The position numbers and the translations under genes were made by a program. DNA of 6,173 nucleotides, from positions 1 to 6,173 of the forward strand of contig SXMI01000301.1 in NCBI GenBank assembly GCA_005777415.1, written 5' to 3'. Source of the DNA: Actinomycetota bacterium. GTDB taxonomy: Bacteria > Actinomycetota > Acidimicrobiia > Acidimicrobiales > Microtrichaceae. Under the pieces are notes generated by a model, which made no database searches, had not been told where the DNA came from, and was given only the letters and a program-made list of their open reading frames with translations. Shown here piece by piece: positions 1-5,393 of the stretch (position 1 is the stretch's first letter; every line of letters begins with the position of its first letter).

Positions 1-777
1 GTACTCGACCGCTCCGGCGGCGGCCTTGGTCACCGTCGGCGTGACGTGCACCGCCCGGTGACGGGGCAGGACGACACCGGTGACGCCGGCGCACTCGGCG
101 ATCCGCAGCAGCGCACCCAGGTTGCCCGGGTCCGTCACCCCATCGACAGCCAGGAGGAACGGGGGGGTCGCACCATCATCGCCCCGCTTGGCGGACGGTC
201 GGATCAACGACTCGAGCTCCTCGTCGGGCAGCTCACCGGCTCGGGCCACCACCCCCTGGGGCGCCTCGGTCCGAGCGAGCGAGTCCAGGCGACTCCGCGA
301 CACCTCGGTCACAGGGACCCGGAGCTCGTCGGCCAGGTCGACGATGTCGCCGATCACATCGCTGTGCTCGACCTCGGTGGAGAGCAGGATCTCGTAGGCC
401 GTCCGCCGGCCGGCGAGCAGGAGCTCCCGCACGGCCTGGCGACCCTCGACCTGGGTGCCGCCGAGCCCGCGCTCACGTGGGGCGGTCGTGCGCCCGACCT
501 GCCGGGTCGAGGACCCGCGGTCGTTCGTCCGTCGCCCGCCGGTCCGTGACGAACCGGTGTCGGTTCCGCTGCGACCGGTGCCGCTGCGACCCGTGCCGCT
601 GCGACCCGTGCCGCTGCGACCGGTGCCCCGAGACGACGCACCACGGCCGGTCGACCGACCCGATGCGCTGCGGTCGGCGCGGCCACTCGATGCGCTGCGG
701 TCGGCGCGGCCACCCGAACGCTTGGGTGCGGGGCGGCGCCCGCCCTTGCCGGCGCCGCCGGATCCGGATCGGCTCAC
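1..777 (-). CDS. rlmB: TrmH/SpoU-family rRNA 2'-O-methyltransferase (RlmB-like), 3' end outside window
   Basis: Probable S-adenosylmethionine-dependent 2'-O-ribose methyltransferase of 23S rRNA (E. coli RlmB modifies G2251). The 259 codons visible on the minus strand have no stop, so the C-terminal half of the catalytic SPOUT domain lies beyond position 1. Residues 1-104 are a low-complexity Arg/Gly/Ser/Thr tail, probably disordered. A substrate-binding domain follows from about 105 (VEGRQAVRELL). The SPOUT domain begins near 207 with DGVTDPGNLGALLRIAE (212-228), which matches the family pattern DPxNxGAxxRxA, including N219 and R225. The start is GTG at 777; its first two bases and the next two form GTGA with the ispF stop, so translation is probably coupled. 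The ribosome-binding site is weak. The family is secure; the exact target nucleotide is inferred from homology. Confidence 0.9.
   Translation of the reverse strand, partial: MSRSGSGGAGKGGRRPAPKRSGGRADRSASSGRADRSASGRSTGRGASSRGTGRSGTGRSGTGRSGTGRSGTDTGSSRTGGRRTNDRGSSTRQVGRTTAPRERGLGGTQVEGRQAVRELLLAGRRTAYEILLSTEVEHSDVIGDIVDLADELRVPVTEVSRSRLDSLARTEAPQGVVARAGELPDEELESLIRPSAKRGDDGATPPFLLAVDGVTDPGNLGALLRIAECAGVTGVVLPRHRAVHVTPTVTKAAAGAVEY
571..630 (-). repeat. 15-bp tandem repeat encoding GRSGT pentapeptides
   Basis: Four head-to-tail units begin at 571, 586, 601 and 616, with plus-strand consensus gcgaccSgtgccgct; the last unit is imperfect. A degenerate copy precedes them at 556-570. Read on the minus strand in the rlmB frame they give repeated GTGRS within the N-terminal tail. 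Units differ only at single positions, including the same third-codon base, so they look like recent slippage or duplication products rather than convergent codon choice. Confidence 0.9.
661..713 (-). repeat. 27-bp tandem duplication in rlmB N-terminal tail
   Basis: The 26 bases at 661-686 recur exactly at 688-713, a period of 27 bp or nine codons. In the rlmB frame this gives GRADRSAS twice. It is a second, independent in-frame repeat in the same disordered N-terminal region. Confidence 0.92.
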
Positions 778-1262
778 GACGGTGACCCGCTGCGCTCGAC
801 GAGCGCGCTGGTGAGGCACACGATCCCCTCGGCGCGTCCCAGACCGCCGATCCCCTCGGCACGGCGGCCCTTCACCGACACCGGAGCGCGCACCGCCTCG
901 GACAGCCGATCGCACATCGCCTGTCGGTGCGGAGCGATCGCCGGGCGTTCGGCCACGACGGAGCAGTCGACGTTCACCACCGACCAGCCGTCGGCATCGA
1001 GCATCCTGACGACCTCGGCGAGCAGGGCCATGCTGTCGGCGCCGCGCCAGCGGTCGTCGGTGTCGGGGAAGTGCATGCCGATGTCACCGAGTCCGACCGC
1101 ACCCAGCAGCGCATCGGCGATCGAGTGGGCGACCACATCGGCGTCGGAGTGGCCGTGCAGGCCGGGCCCGTCCTGGAACACCACGCCGCCCAGCACCAGT
1201 GGGCGCGACGGGTCGTCGCTGAACCGGTGGATGTCGAAGCCGTTGCCCACCCGGAAGGTCAC
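774..1262 (-). CDS. ispF: 2-C-methyl-D-erythritol 2,4-cyclodiphosphate synthase
   Basis: Converts 4-diphosphocytidyl-2-C-methylerythritol 2-phosphate to the 2,4-cyclodiphosphate with release of CMP, in the cytosolic MEP isoprenoid pathway. The 162-aa length fits the family, which works as a trimer. Expected metal ligands are D10 and H12 in GFDIHR and H46 in the GHSDADVVAH segment (37-46). DIGMHFPDTD (60-69) and NVDCSVVAERP (97-107) are also family motifs. The C-terminal motif reads KGRRAEGIGGLGRAEGI (131-147); the Thr-rich part of the usual KATTTEKLG is replaced by RRA, while K131 and E136 are kept. The GTG start at 1262 overlaps the ispD stop by four bases (GTGA); a GGGGGAG stretch lies 10 bases upstream. 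The stop in turn overlaps the rlmB start. The cluster is compact and probably co-transcribed. Confidence 0.95.
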   Translation of the reverse strand: MTFRVGNGFDIHRFSDDPSRPLVLGGVVFQDGPGLHGHSDADVVAHSIADALLGAVGLGDIGMHFPDTDDRWRGADSMALLAEVVRMLDADGWSVVNVDCSVVAERPAIAPHRQAMCDRLSEAVRAPVSVKGRRAEGIGGLGRAEGIVCLTSALVERSGSPS

Positions 1263-1993
1263 GCTGCCGAGTCTCCCCCACCGCCACCGGCCGCACCATC
1301 CGAGGATCCCCGGTCGTCACCGAGGAAGGCGCGGAGCACAACGAGGTCGTCCGGCCCGGTCAGCTTGAGGTTGCGACGCTCCCCGTCGACGAGGACGACC
1401 CGACCGCCCTGCGACTGCACCAGCGCGGCGTCGTCGGTGGCCTCGGTCCCCGCCGCGTACGCCGACCGCAACGCTCCGGCCGCAAAGGCCTGCGGGGTCT
1501 GGACCGCCCGCAGGTCGTCCCGGTCGACGAGCTCGCCGTCGGTGCGGCGAATCGTGTCGATGACCGGGACGACCGGCACGGCGGCATCGGCTCCGGCTCG
1601 GACGGCCGCCACCACCCGACCGAAGAGCTCCGGGGAGGCGAGCGGCCGGGCCGCATCGTGGACGAGGACCACCGCCGCGGTCGCCGGGACCGCACCGAGG
1701 CCGTTCCGGGAGGACTCGGTCCGGCTGACACCACCGGCGACGACCGACGTCGCGCCGGCGACGCGATCGGCCGCCGTGCCCACCACCTCCGGCGGCAGGA
1801 CGACGACCACCCCCTCGCAACAGGACGCCGCCACCGCCACGCTCCGGTCCACCACCCGGACGCCGTCGAGTTCCTCGAACTGCTTGGCCCCACCGAACCG
1901 TCGGCCGCTCCCGGCGGCGACGACGATGCACCACACCCCGTCCGACGACTGCGGGTCCGCCGTGGGTGCGGGTTGGCCGAGGCGGGACTCCAC
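1259..1993 (-). CDS. ispD: 2-C-methyl-D-erythritol 4-phosphate cytidylyltransferase
   Basis: Transfers CMP from CTP to 2-C-methylerythritol 4-phosphate, the MEP-pathway step two before IspF. Family motifs are in order: nucleotide-binding AAGSGRRFGGAKQF (26-39, with K37), AGGVSRTESSRNGL (86-99), LVHDAARP (110-117), VPVIDTIRR (142-150), LRAVQTPQAF (161-170), TDD (186-188) and NLKLTGPDDL near the C-terminus. The Pro usually before the Lys-Gln of the first motif is Ala here. The reading frame is open further upstream, but I chose GTG at 1993 (244 aa) because a TACCGT -10 box ends exactly 7 bases before it, indicating a leaderless mRNA. GTG at 1936 (225 aa) would also give a full catalytic domain. 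It is divergent from crp and overlaps ispF by four bases. Confidence 0.94.
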   Translation of the reverse strand: MESRLGQPAPTADPQSSDGVWCIVVAAGSGRRFGGAKQFEELDGVRVVDRSVAVAASCCEGVVVVLPPEVVGTAADRVAGATSVVAGGVSRTESSRNGLGAVPATAAVVLVHDAARPLASPELFGRVVAAVRAGADAAVPVVPVIDTIRRTDGELVDRDDLRAVQTPQAFAAGALRSAYAAGTEATDDAALVQSQGGRVVLVDGERRNLKLTGPDDLVVLRAFLGDDRGSSDGAAGGGGGDSAA

Positions 1994-2006
1994 GACGGGC
2001 ACGGTA
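1994..2006 (-). promoter_or_regulatory. Putative leaderless promoter of ispD (-10 TACCGT)
   Basis: On the minus strand TACCGT (2006 down to 2001) fits the actinobacterial -10 pattern TAnnnT. Seven bases (GCCCGTC) separate it from GTG at 1993, which places the expected transcription start at the start codon. No recognisable -35 hexamer is seen at 16-19 bases upstream. The box overlaps the crp -10 box on the other strand. Confidence 0.5.
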
Positions 2007-2017
2007 CAGTCTCGGCC
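2005..2017 (+). promoter_or_regulatory. Putative leaderless promoter of crp-like gene (-10 TACAGT)
   Basis: TACAGT (2005-2010) is followed by seven bases (ctcggcc) and then GTG at 2018. No Shine-Dalgarno sequence precedes the GTG, so a leaderless transcript is the simplest reading. No good -35 hexamer is visible. A small dyad, CACGG (2000-2004) and CCGTG (2016-2020), brackets the box; it could be an operator but is short enough to be chance. Confidence 0.55.
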
Positions 2018-2677
2018 GTGAGCGACATGAGCCTGCTGCAGAACGTGGAGCTGTTCGGGGACTTCAGCGACGACGAGCACCGGCGGGTGGCCGATGCCGC
2101 CGACGTCCTGGACCTGGTCCGCGGCGACGTGCTCTTCGACGAGGGCTCCGAGGCCGACGCCTGCTACGTCGTGATCGACGGACGGATCGCCATCTCGAAC
2201 CGTTCGGTCGACGGACGCGAGTCCATGGTGGCCCTCATGGAACGGGGCGACCTGTTCGGCGAGATGGGCCTGTTCGACGGCATGGGCCGGTCGGCCGAGG
2301 CCCGGGCGCTCGAGTCATCCCAGGCCATCCGCATCCCCTACGACGTGCTCCGAGCCGTGTGGGACGACCGGCCCGACCTGCTCTGGTCCGTGGTGCGGCT
2401 CCTGAGCCAGCGCATCCGCTCGACCGACGAGGCGTTGGCCGATGCGTTCTTCCTGGACGTCACCGGACGAACGGCCAAGCACCTCCTCGACCTGGCCGGC
2501 GACCGGGACGAGTTCGAGATCCCGATCACCCAGGAGGAGCTCGCCGGGCTCGTCGGGGCGTCACGGGAGCGCGTGAACAAGGCGATCGCCAGCTTCCTGA
2601 AGCTGGGGTGGATCGAGCAGCAGGACCGTCAGTACCGGATCCTCAACCGCCGGGAGCTCGAGATCCGCTCGTCCTGA
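2018..2677 (+). CDS. Crp/Fnr-family transcriptional regulator (Crp-like)
   Basis: A 219-aa cyclic-nucleotide-type regulator, close in length and layout to M. tuberculosis Crp (224 aa). Residues about 8-120 form the effector-binding beta-roll, with the phosphate-binding-cassette signature FGEMGLFDGMGRSAEA (80-95); E82, R91 and S92 sit where cAMP-binding residues are expected. A dimerisation helix spans about 115-145. The winged helix-turn-helix is at 150-215, with ITQEELAGLVGASRERVNKA (170-189); the recognition helix SRExVNK is the same pattern as in mycobacterial Crp, so a TGTGA-type half-site is likely. Start: GTG at 2018 is chosen over ATG at 2027 because the -10 box lies 7 bases before it. 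The frame is open well upstream, but that part overlaps ispD antisense and is not coding. Effector (cAMP or none) and regulon are unknown. Confidence 0.92.
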   Translation: MSDMSLLQNVELFGDFSDDEHRRVADAADVLDLVRGDVLFDEGSEADACYVVIDGRIAISNRSVDGRESMVALMERGDLFGEMGLFDGMGRSAEARALESSQAIRIPYDVLRAVWDDRPDLLWSVVRLLSQRIRSTDEALADAFFLDVTGRTAKHLLDLAGDRDEFEIPITQEELAGLVGASRERVNKAIASFLKLGWIEQQDRQYRILNRRELEIRSS

Positions 2678-2730
2678 CCGGACGACCACGACGGCCGGTC
2701 CCGATGGCCGGGCCGGATCGCCGGTCAGGA
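2672..2730. terminator. Putative bidirectional terminator between convergent genes
   Basis: Perfect 10-bp inverted repeat: TCCTGACCGG (2672-2681) and CCGGTCAGGA (2721-2730), with a 39-base loop holding a second GC-rich stem (CGGCCGG near 2692-2698 against CCGGGCCG at 2708-2715, one bulge). The left arm includes the TGA of the crp-like gene (2675-2677); the right arm ends 3 bases before the stop of the convergent minus-strand gene. No U-tract follows on either strand, so it is not a classical intrinsic terminator, as is common in actinobacteria. Confidence 0.5.
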
Positions 2731-2733
2731 GCG

Positions 2734-3165
2734 TCAGTCGGGCCAGAGGATCTGGACCACCGAACGATCCGCCGGATCGACCACGACCTCGAACGAGTTC
2801 CCGTTCACCATCCGCACGAGGTGGCGATGGGGTACGACCACCCTGATGGTCTGCTGGTAGCTCTCCCAGCCGTCGAGGCGGATCTCCAGGTCCACGTCGC
2901 CGACGGGCTCGAAGCCCACCACCTCACCGGTGGCCCGGAACCCGCCGCTGAGCACCGCCTGACCTCGCAGGCCCCCGTCGATCGAAGCGGGCGGCGACGA
3001 GGCCTGGGCCTGCTGGTCGGCAGCGAACCGTGCCGCCGCGCCGGCGGCAGCCAGGTCATCGGGGATGTTCTTCACTCGCCCCCACGTGGTGGTCGGCCGA
3101 CCCGCCTGAGCCGCGGCCGCGTTGCTCGAGTCACGGAGCTTCCGCCAGTCGTCCATGATTCCCAC
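2734..3165 (-). CDS. Hypothetical protein, Ala-rich helical N-terminus and beta-rich C-terminal domain
   Basis: Not recognised by name; 143 aa, probably cytosolic, with no signal peptide or membrane segment. Residues 1-58 are Ala/Gln-rich and likely helical or flexible. Residues 65-142 look like a compact all-beta domain: alternating hydrophobics, a GFRATGEVVG strand pair (75-84), VDLEIRLDG (91-99), VVVPHRHLVRM (109-119) and VVVDPADRSVVQILW (127-141). This layout (TG turn, VP-L-R, then VDP-D-V at the end) recalls small beta domains in other actinobacterial proteins of unknown function; this is memory, not a search. GTG at 3165 is preferred because a TAGGCT -10 box lies 7 bases before it; ATG at 3156 is the alternative (140 aa). 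The frame stays open to 3771, but that extension is antisense to the next gene. It is divergent from 3238-3633 and convergent with the crp-like gene. Confidence 0.75.
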   Translation of the reverse strand: MGIMDDWRKLRDSSNAAAAQAGRPTTTWGRVKNIPDDLAAAGAAARFAADQQAQASSPPASIDGGLRGQAVLSGGFRATGEVVGFEPVGDVDLEIRLDGWESYQQTIRVVVPHRHLVRMVNGNSFEVVVDPADRSVVQILWPD

Positions 3166-3178
3166 GGCACGGAGCCTA
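3166..3178 (-). promoter_or_regulatory. Putative leaderless promoter of 143-aa hypothetical gene (-10 TAGGCT)
   Basis: On the minus strand TAGGCT (3178 down to 3173) is followed by CCGTGCC, seven bases, and then GTG at 3165. This is the same geometry as at crp and ispD. There is no clear -35 hexamer. Confidence 0.5.
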
Positions 3179-3188
3179 GAGCGGCGTG

Positions 3189-3230
3189 TAGCGTCCGTGT
3201 TCGGCACACCACTCTCCGCACCCAAGGGAG
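3189..3230 (+). promoter_or_regulatory. Putative promoter and ribosome-binding site of 131-aa gene
   Basis: TAGCGT (3189-3194) is a possible -10 box, giving a start of transcription near 3201 and a leader of about 37 bases. AAGGGAG (3224-3230) is a strong Shine-Dalgarno sequence, 7 bases before ATG at 3238. Of the genes with a visible upstream region here, this is the one with a clearly leadered start. The ribosome-binding site is well supported; the -10 box is less certain. Confidence 0.5.
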
Positions 3231-3237
3231 CCACGAC

Positions 3238-3633
3238 ATGGGACTCTTCAAGAAGATCAAGGACGGGATCGACTCCGGCGTCGCCGCCGGGCAGTTCGCC
3301 CAGGACAACGCCACCCAGCAGGCGGGAGCGGATCAGATCGGTGTCTCGGGCCTGCCGGTCGACCCGGCCGTTCTCGGCGGCCCCTCGTCGGCACCGCTCT
3401 CCTCCGACGATCCCCTGCTCCAGCCGATCAATGGCATCGGAATCCCGGAGTACGCCCACGTCGCCAAGGAGGCCCAGGCCCGGGGCGTCACCGATGAGGC
3501 CGGCATGGTGGCCCTCGCAGCGGAGCTCGGCTACGACCCGGCAGTGTTCGGACCCGCCATGAACGAGTGGGTCAGCCGGATGGGGCAGTCGATGGTCGTC
3601 GGCCAGGAGTTCCGCCGGGCGCTCGGCTACTGA
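3238..3633 (+). CDS. Hypothetical protein with MGLFKKIKDG N-terminus
   Basis: 131 aa, not confidently recognised. The N-terminus (1-20) is a basic amphipathic segment, MGLFKKIKDGIDSGVAAGQF, which could touch membranes or pack as a coil. Residues 22-62 are a Gln/Ala/Gly/Pro/Ser-rich linker. Residues 63-131 form a likely helical domain: PINGIGIPEYAHVAKEA (63-79), an acidic-hydrophobic helix GMVALAAELGYD (89-100), then PAVFGPAMNEWVSRM (101-115) and a final helix ending LGY. The pattern Pro-Ile-x-Gly-Val/Ile, then Tyr, a helix with Gly-Val/Tyr-Asp, and a Trp-x-x-Arg-Met motif resembles small uncharacterised bacterial proteins, possibly the DUF6620 group; this is recollection and weak. The start is firm: ATG at 3238 with AAGGGAG upstream. 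The frame is open back to 1966 but only as a shadow of GC-rich coding sequence. Confidence 0.85.
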   Translation: MGLFKKIKDGIDSGVAAGQFAQDNATQQAGADQIGVSGLPVDPAVLGGPSSAPLSSDDPLLQPINGIGIPEYAHVAKEAQARGVTDEAGMVALAAELGYDPAVFGPAMNEWVSRMGQSMVVGQEFRRALGY

Positions 3634-3641
3634 GCGCCCGG
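3615..3641. terminator. Hairpin over the stop codon, putative bidirectional terminator
   Basis: Perfect 10-bp stem, CCGGGCGCTC (3615-3624) with GAGCGCCCGG (3632-3641), and a 7-base loop (ggctact). The TGA stop of the 131-aa gene (3631-3633) starts in the loop and enters the right arm. The stop of the convergent hydrolase gene is 3 bases further on. There is no T-run after the stem on either strand. Confidence 0.6.
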
Positions 3642-3643
3642 AA

Positions 3644-4315
3644 TCAGACGCCGGCGAGGAAGGCCAGCGCCCGGTCCCAGGCGTCGGCGGCGTCGTCGGG
3701 GCGGTGCGCCGGTCGGGACGGGTCGTGGACGAACCCGTGCCCGGCCCCCTCGTAGCGCACGACCCGTGCACCGGCGGCCTCGAGACGGTCGACCTGGTCG
3801 ACCGGGGTCCACTCGTCCTCGCTCCCGATGATCGCCAGGACCTCGGTGTGGTTGCGGCGGGCGACGGCGTGGAGGGGCTCGCCGTGGCCCGGTCCCTGCC
3901 AGTCCGCAGGGACGGTGATCATGCCGTAGAACGAGACGATCCGGTCGAAGCGACCACGGTCGGCGCCGAGCAGGGCGTACATGCCGCCCATGCAGAAGCC
4001 GATCAGGCCGACCCGGTCGCAGCCGGTCGCATCCGCCGCCGCCGCGGCATCCCCGAGCAGGTCGTCGTCCCGCAGGCGTCCCAGCGCCGCGAACCGCGCG
4101 GTCACGCCGTCGGGGTCGTCGGCCCCGGGCAGGTCCTGGCCGGGGAAGGGTTCGGGACAGACCACCGTCCACCCGGTCCGGGCGCTGAGCGCATGGCACA
4201 GGTCGCTGAACAACGGGCGGAGACCCCAGACGTCGGGGATGACGACCAGGCCACGATCGGGGTCCTCGCCCGCCGCGATCGTGGCGTGCGTGCCCGACTG
4301 CAGGACGAGCTCCAC
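3644..4315 (-). CDS. Dienelactone hydrolase family protein (alpha/beta hydrolase)
   Basis: 223 aa, the usual size for the family, and likely cytosolic since no signal peptide is seen. The nucleophile elbow GFCMGG (106-111) puts C108 as catalytic cysteine, as in carboxymethylenebutenolidase. D167 in GSEDEWTP (164-171) and H193 in GAGHGF (190-195) complete a Cys-Asp-His triad. PDVWGLRPLFSDL (27-39) matches the N-terminal family segment, with Asp28 in place of the usual Glu of the (Q/H)E-x-x-G motif. Such enzymes hydrolyse lactones or esters; without catabolic neighbours the substrate cannot be named. GTG at 4315 follows the disA stop by 7 bases, with GAGG 5 bases before it, so it is probably translated from the disA transcript. 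It converges on the 131-aa gene with a 10-base gap. Confidence 0.9.
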   Translation of the reverse strand: MELVLQSGTHATIAAGEDPDRGLVVIPDVWGLRPLFSDLCHALSARTGWTVVCPEPFPGQDLPGADDPDGVTARFAALGRLRDDDLLGDAAAAADATGCDRVGLIGFCMGGMYALLGADRGRFDRIVSFYGMITVPADWQGPGHGEPLHAVARRNHTEVLAIIGSEDEWTPVDQVDRLEAAGARVVRYEGAGHGFVHDPSRPAHRPDDAADAWDRALAFLAGV

Positions 4316-4322
4316 GGCCGCC

Positions 4323-5393
4323 TCAGTTGTACCGGTCGAGGATGCTCGACTCTGCGATCCGGGTCAGCGCATCCTTGACGGACCGGGCCCAGGACTCGCC
4401 GACGCCGGCCACATCGGCGAGCTCGTCGACCGAGGAGCGCATCAGCTTCTCGAGCGAACCGCAGTGGTGCACGAGCGCGTCGCTCACCTCGTCGGGGATG
4501 CGAGGGATCCGGGCCAGCATCCGGTACCCCTTGGGGGCGACGGGCGAATCGAGCTCGTCCGCCTCGCCCGAGAGGTGCAGGAGGTGGGCGATCTCCTCGG
4601 CGTCGAAGAGATGGTCCGTGTCCAGGTCGCTCAGTGTCTCGATGGCCTGCTCGAGGTCCCAGGACGAGTCGTCCTGCACGTAGTCCTTGATGACCAGCAG
4701 CCGCTCGTCCTCGACCCCGGCCATCATCTCGTTCAGCTGCAGACGGACCAGCCGGCCGTCGGTGCCGAGCTCCACCAGGTAGCGCTCGATCTCGTCGGAG
4801 ATGCGGGCGACCATCTCGGCGCGCTGGAGGAGCGTGACGACGTCCCGGAGCATCACCTGATCCTCGACCTCGAGGTAGCTGAGCTTGTTCGACTCCTCGG
4901 TGAGCCGCTGCTTGTACCGCTCCAGGGTCTGCAGGGCGAGGTCGCAGCGACTGAGGATCGCCGGGATCGGCTCCAGCTGGTACCGGCAGTTGCGGGTGTA
5001 GACGGTGAGCACGGCCATGTCCTCGGAGACCGAGATGACCGGGACGCCGATCGACCGGGCGACCCGCTCCGCCGTCCGGTGCCGGGTACCCGTCTCCTCG
5101 GTGGGGACGTTCGGGTTGGGCACCAGGTGCACGTTCGCCCTGGCGATGTAGCCGGCGTCGGGGGTGAGCACGATCGCCCCGTCGGTCTTGGCCAGCTCCG
5201 ACAGGCGCTGCGCGTTGTAGCCCGTGTTGACAAGGAACCCACCGGAGGAGATGTTGAGGACGTCGGGGCCGTCGCCGATCACGATCAGCGCACCCATCTT
5301 GGCCTTGAGGATGCGGTCCAGGCCCTCACGCAGCGGCTGGCCCGGCGCCACGGCGGCGAGCGCCTCCATCAGCTCCGGGTCCCGGTAGTCCAC
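4323..5393 (-). CDS. disA: DNA-integrity scanning diadenylate cyclase
   Basis: Makes cyclic di-AMP from two ATP; in known homologues the octamer binds branched DNA, which lowers synthesis. 356 aa matches the family, and the sequence resembles mycobacterial DisA throughout. The DAC domain is about 1-150: GALIVIGD (34-41), the active-site DGA (71-73), RANVHLVP (85-92) and GTRHRTAER (102-110) with the RHR ATP-binding motif at 104-106. A helical spine follows (about 150-285, with LERYKQRL). The C-terminal DNA-binding helix-hairpin-helix domain is 285-356, with LADVAGVGESWARSVKDAL (325-343). The start is GTG at 5393; a TAGACT -10 box sits 6 bases before it and there is no Shine-Dalgarno sequence, so it can be transcribed leaderless, separately from radA. 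RadA-DisA proximity is conserved, and RadA is reported to inhibit DisA in mycobacteria. The dienelactone-hydrolase gene lies 7 bases downstream. Confidence 0.97.
   Translation of the reverse strand: MDYRDPELMEALAAVAPGQPLREGLDRILKAKMGALIVIGDGPDVLNISSGGFLVNTGYNAQRLSELAKTDGAIVLTPDAGYIARANVHLVPNPNVPTEETGTRHRTAERVARSIGVPVISVSEDMAVLTVYTRNCRYQLEPIPAILSRCDLALQTLERYKQRLTEESNKLSYLEVEDQVMLRDVVTLLQRAEMVARISDEIERYLVELGTDGRLVRLQLNEMMAGVEDERLLVIKDYVQDDSSWDLEQAIETLSDLDTDHLFDAEEIAHLLHLSGEADELDSPVAPKGYRMLARIPRIPDEVSDALVHHCGSLEKLMRSSVDELADVAGVGESWARSVKDALTRIAESSILDRYN

Noticed and set aside
46..862. Several overlapping open frames on both strands over the rlmB tail
   Set aside because: They arise from the GC-rich tandem repeats; the rlmB frame itself has recognisable SPOUT motifs and a coupled start.
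2000..2020. CACGG-N11-CCGTG dyad as a Crp autoregulation site
   Set aside because: It does not match the TGTGA-N6-TCACA type site expected for this recognition helix, and 5-bp arms occur by chance in GC-rich DNA. Kept only as a note.
927..2021. A 364-codon plus-strand open frame over ispF and ispD
   Set aside because: Composition is that of antisense GC-rich sequence, and the opposite strand encodes two unmistakable MEP enzymes.
1994..2080. Upstream extension of ispD to 2080 (273 aa)
   Set aside because: It would run into the crp-like coding region and past both -10 boxes; IspD needs none of these residues.
1966..3633. A 555-codon plus-strand open frame ending in the 131-aa gene
   Set aside because: It crosses the crp-like gene in another frame and the 143-aa gene on the opposite strand; its upstream part is Arg/Gly/Pro-rich shadow translation. 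The real start is ATG 3238 with a clear Shine-Dalgarno site.
3166..3771. Upstream extension of the 143-aa gene to 3771 (345 aa)
   Set aside because: The extra part is antisense to the 131-aa gene and out of keeping with the rest; a -10 box sits directly before GTG 3165.
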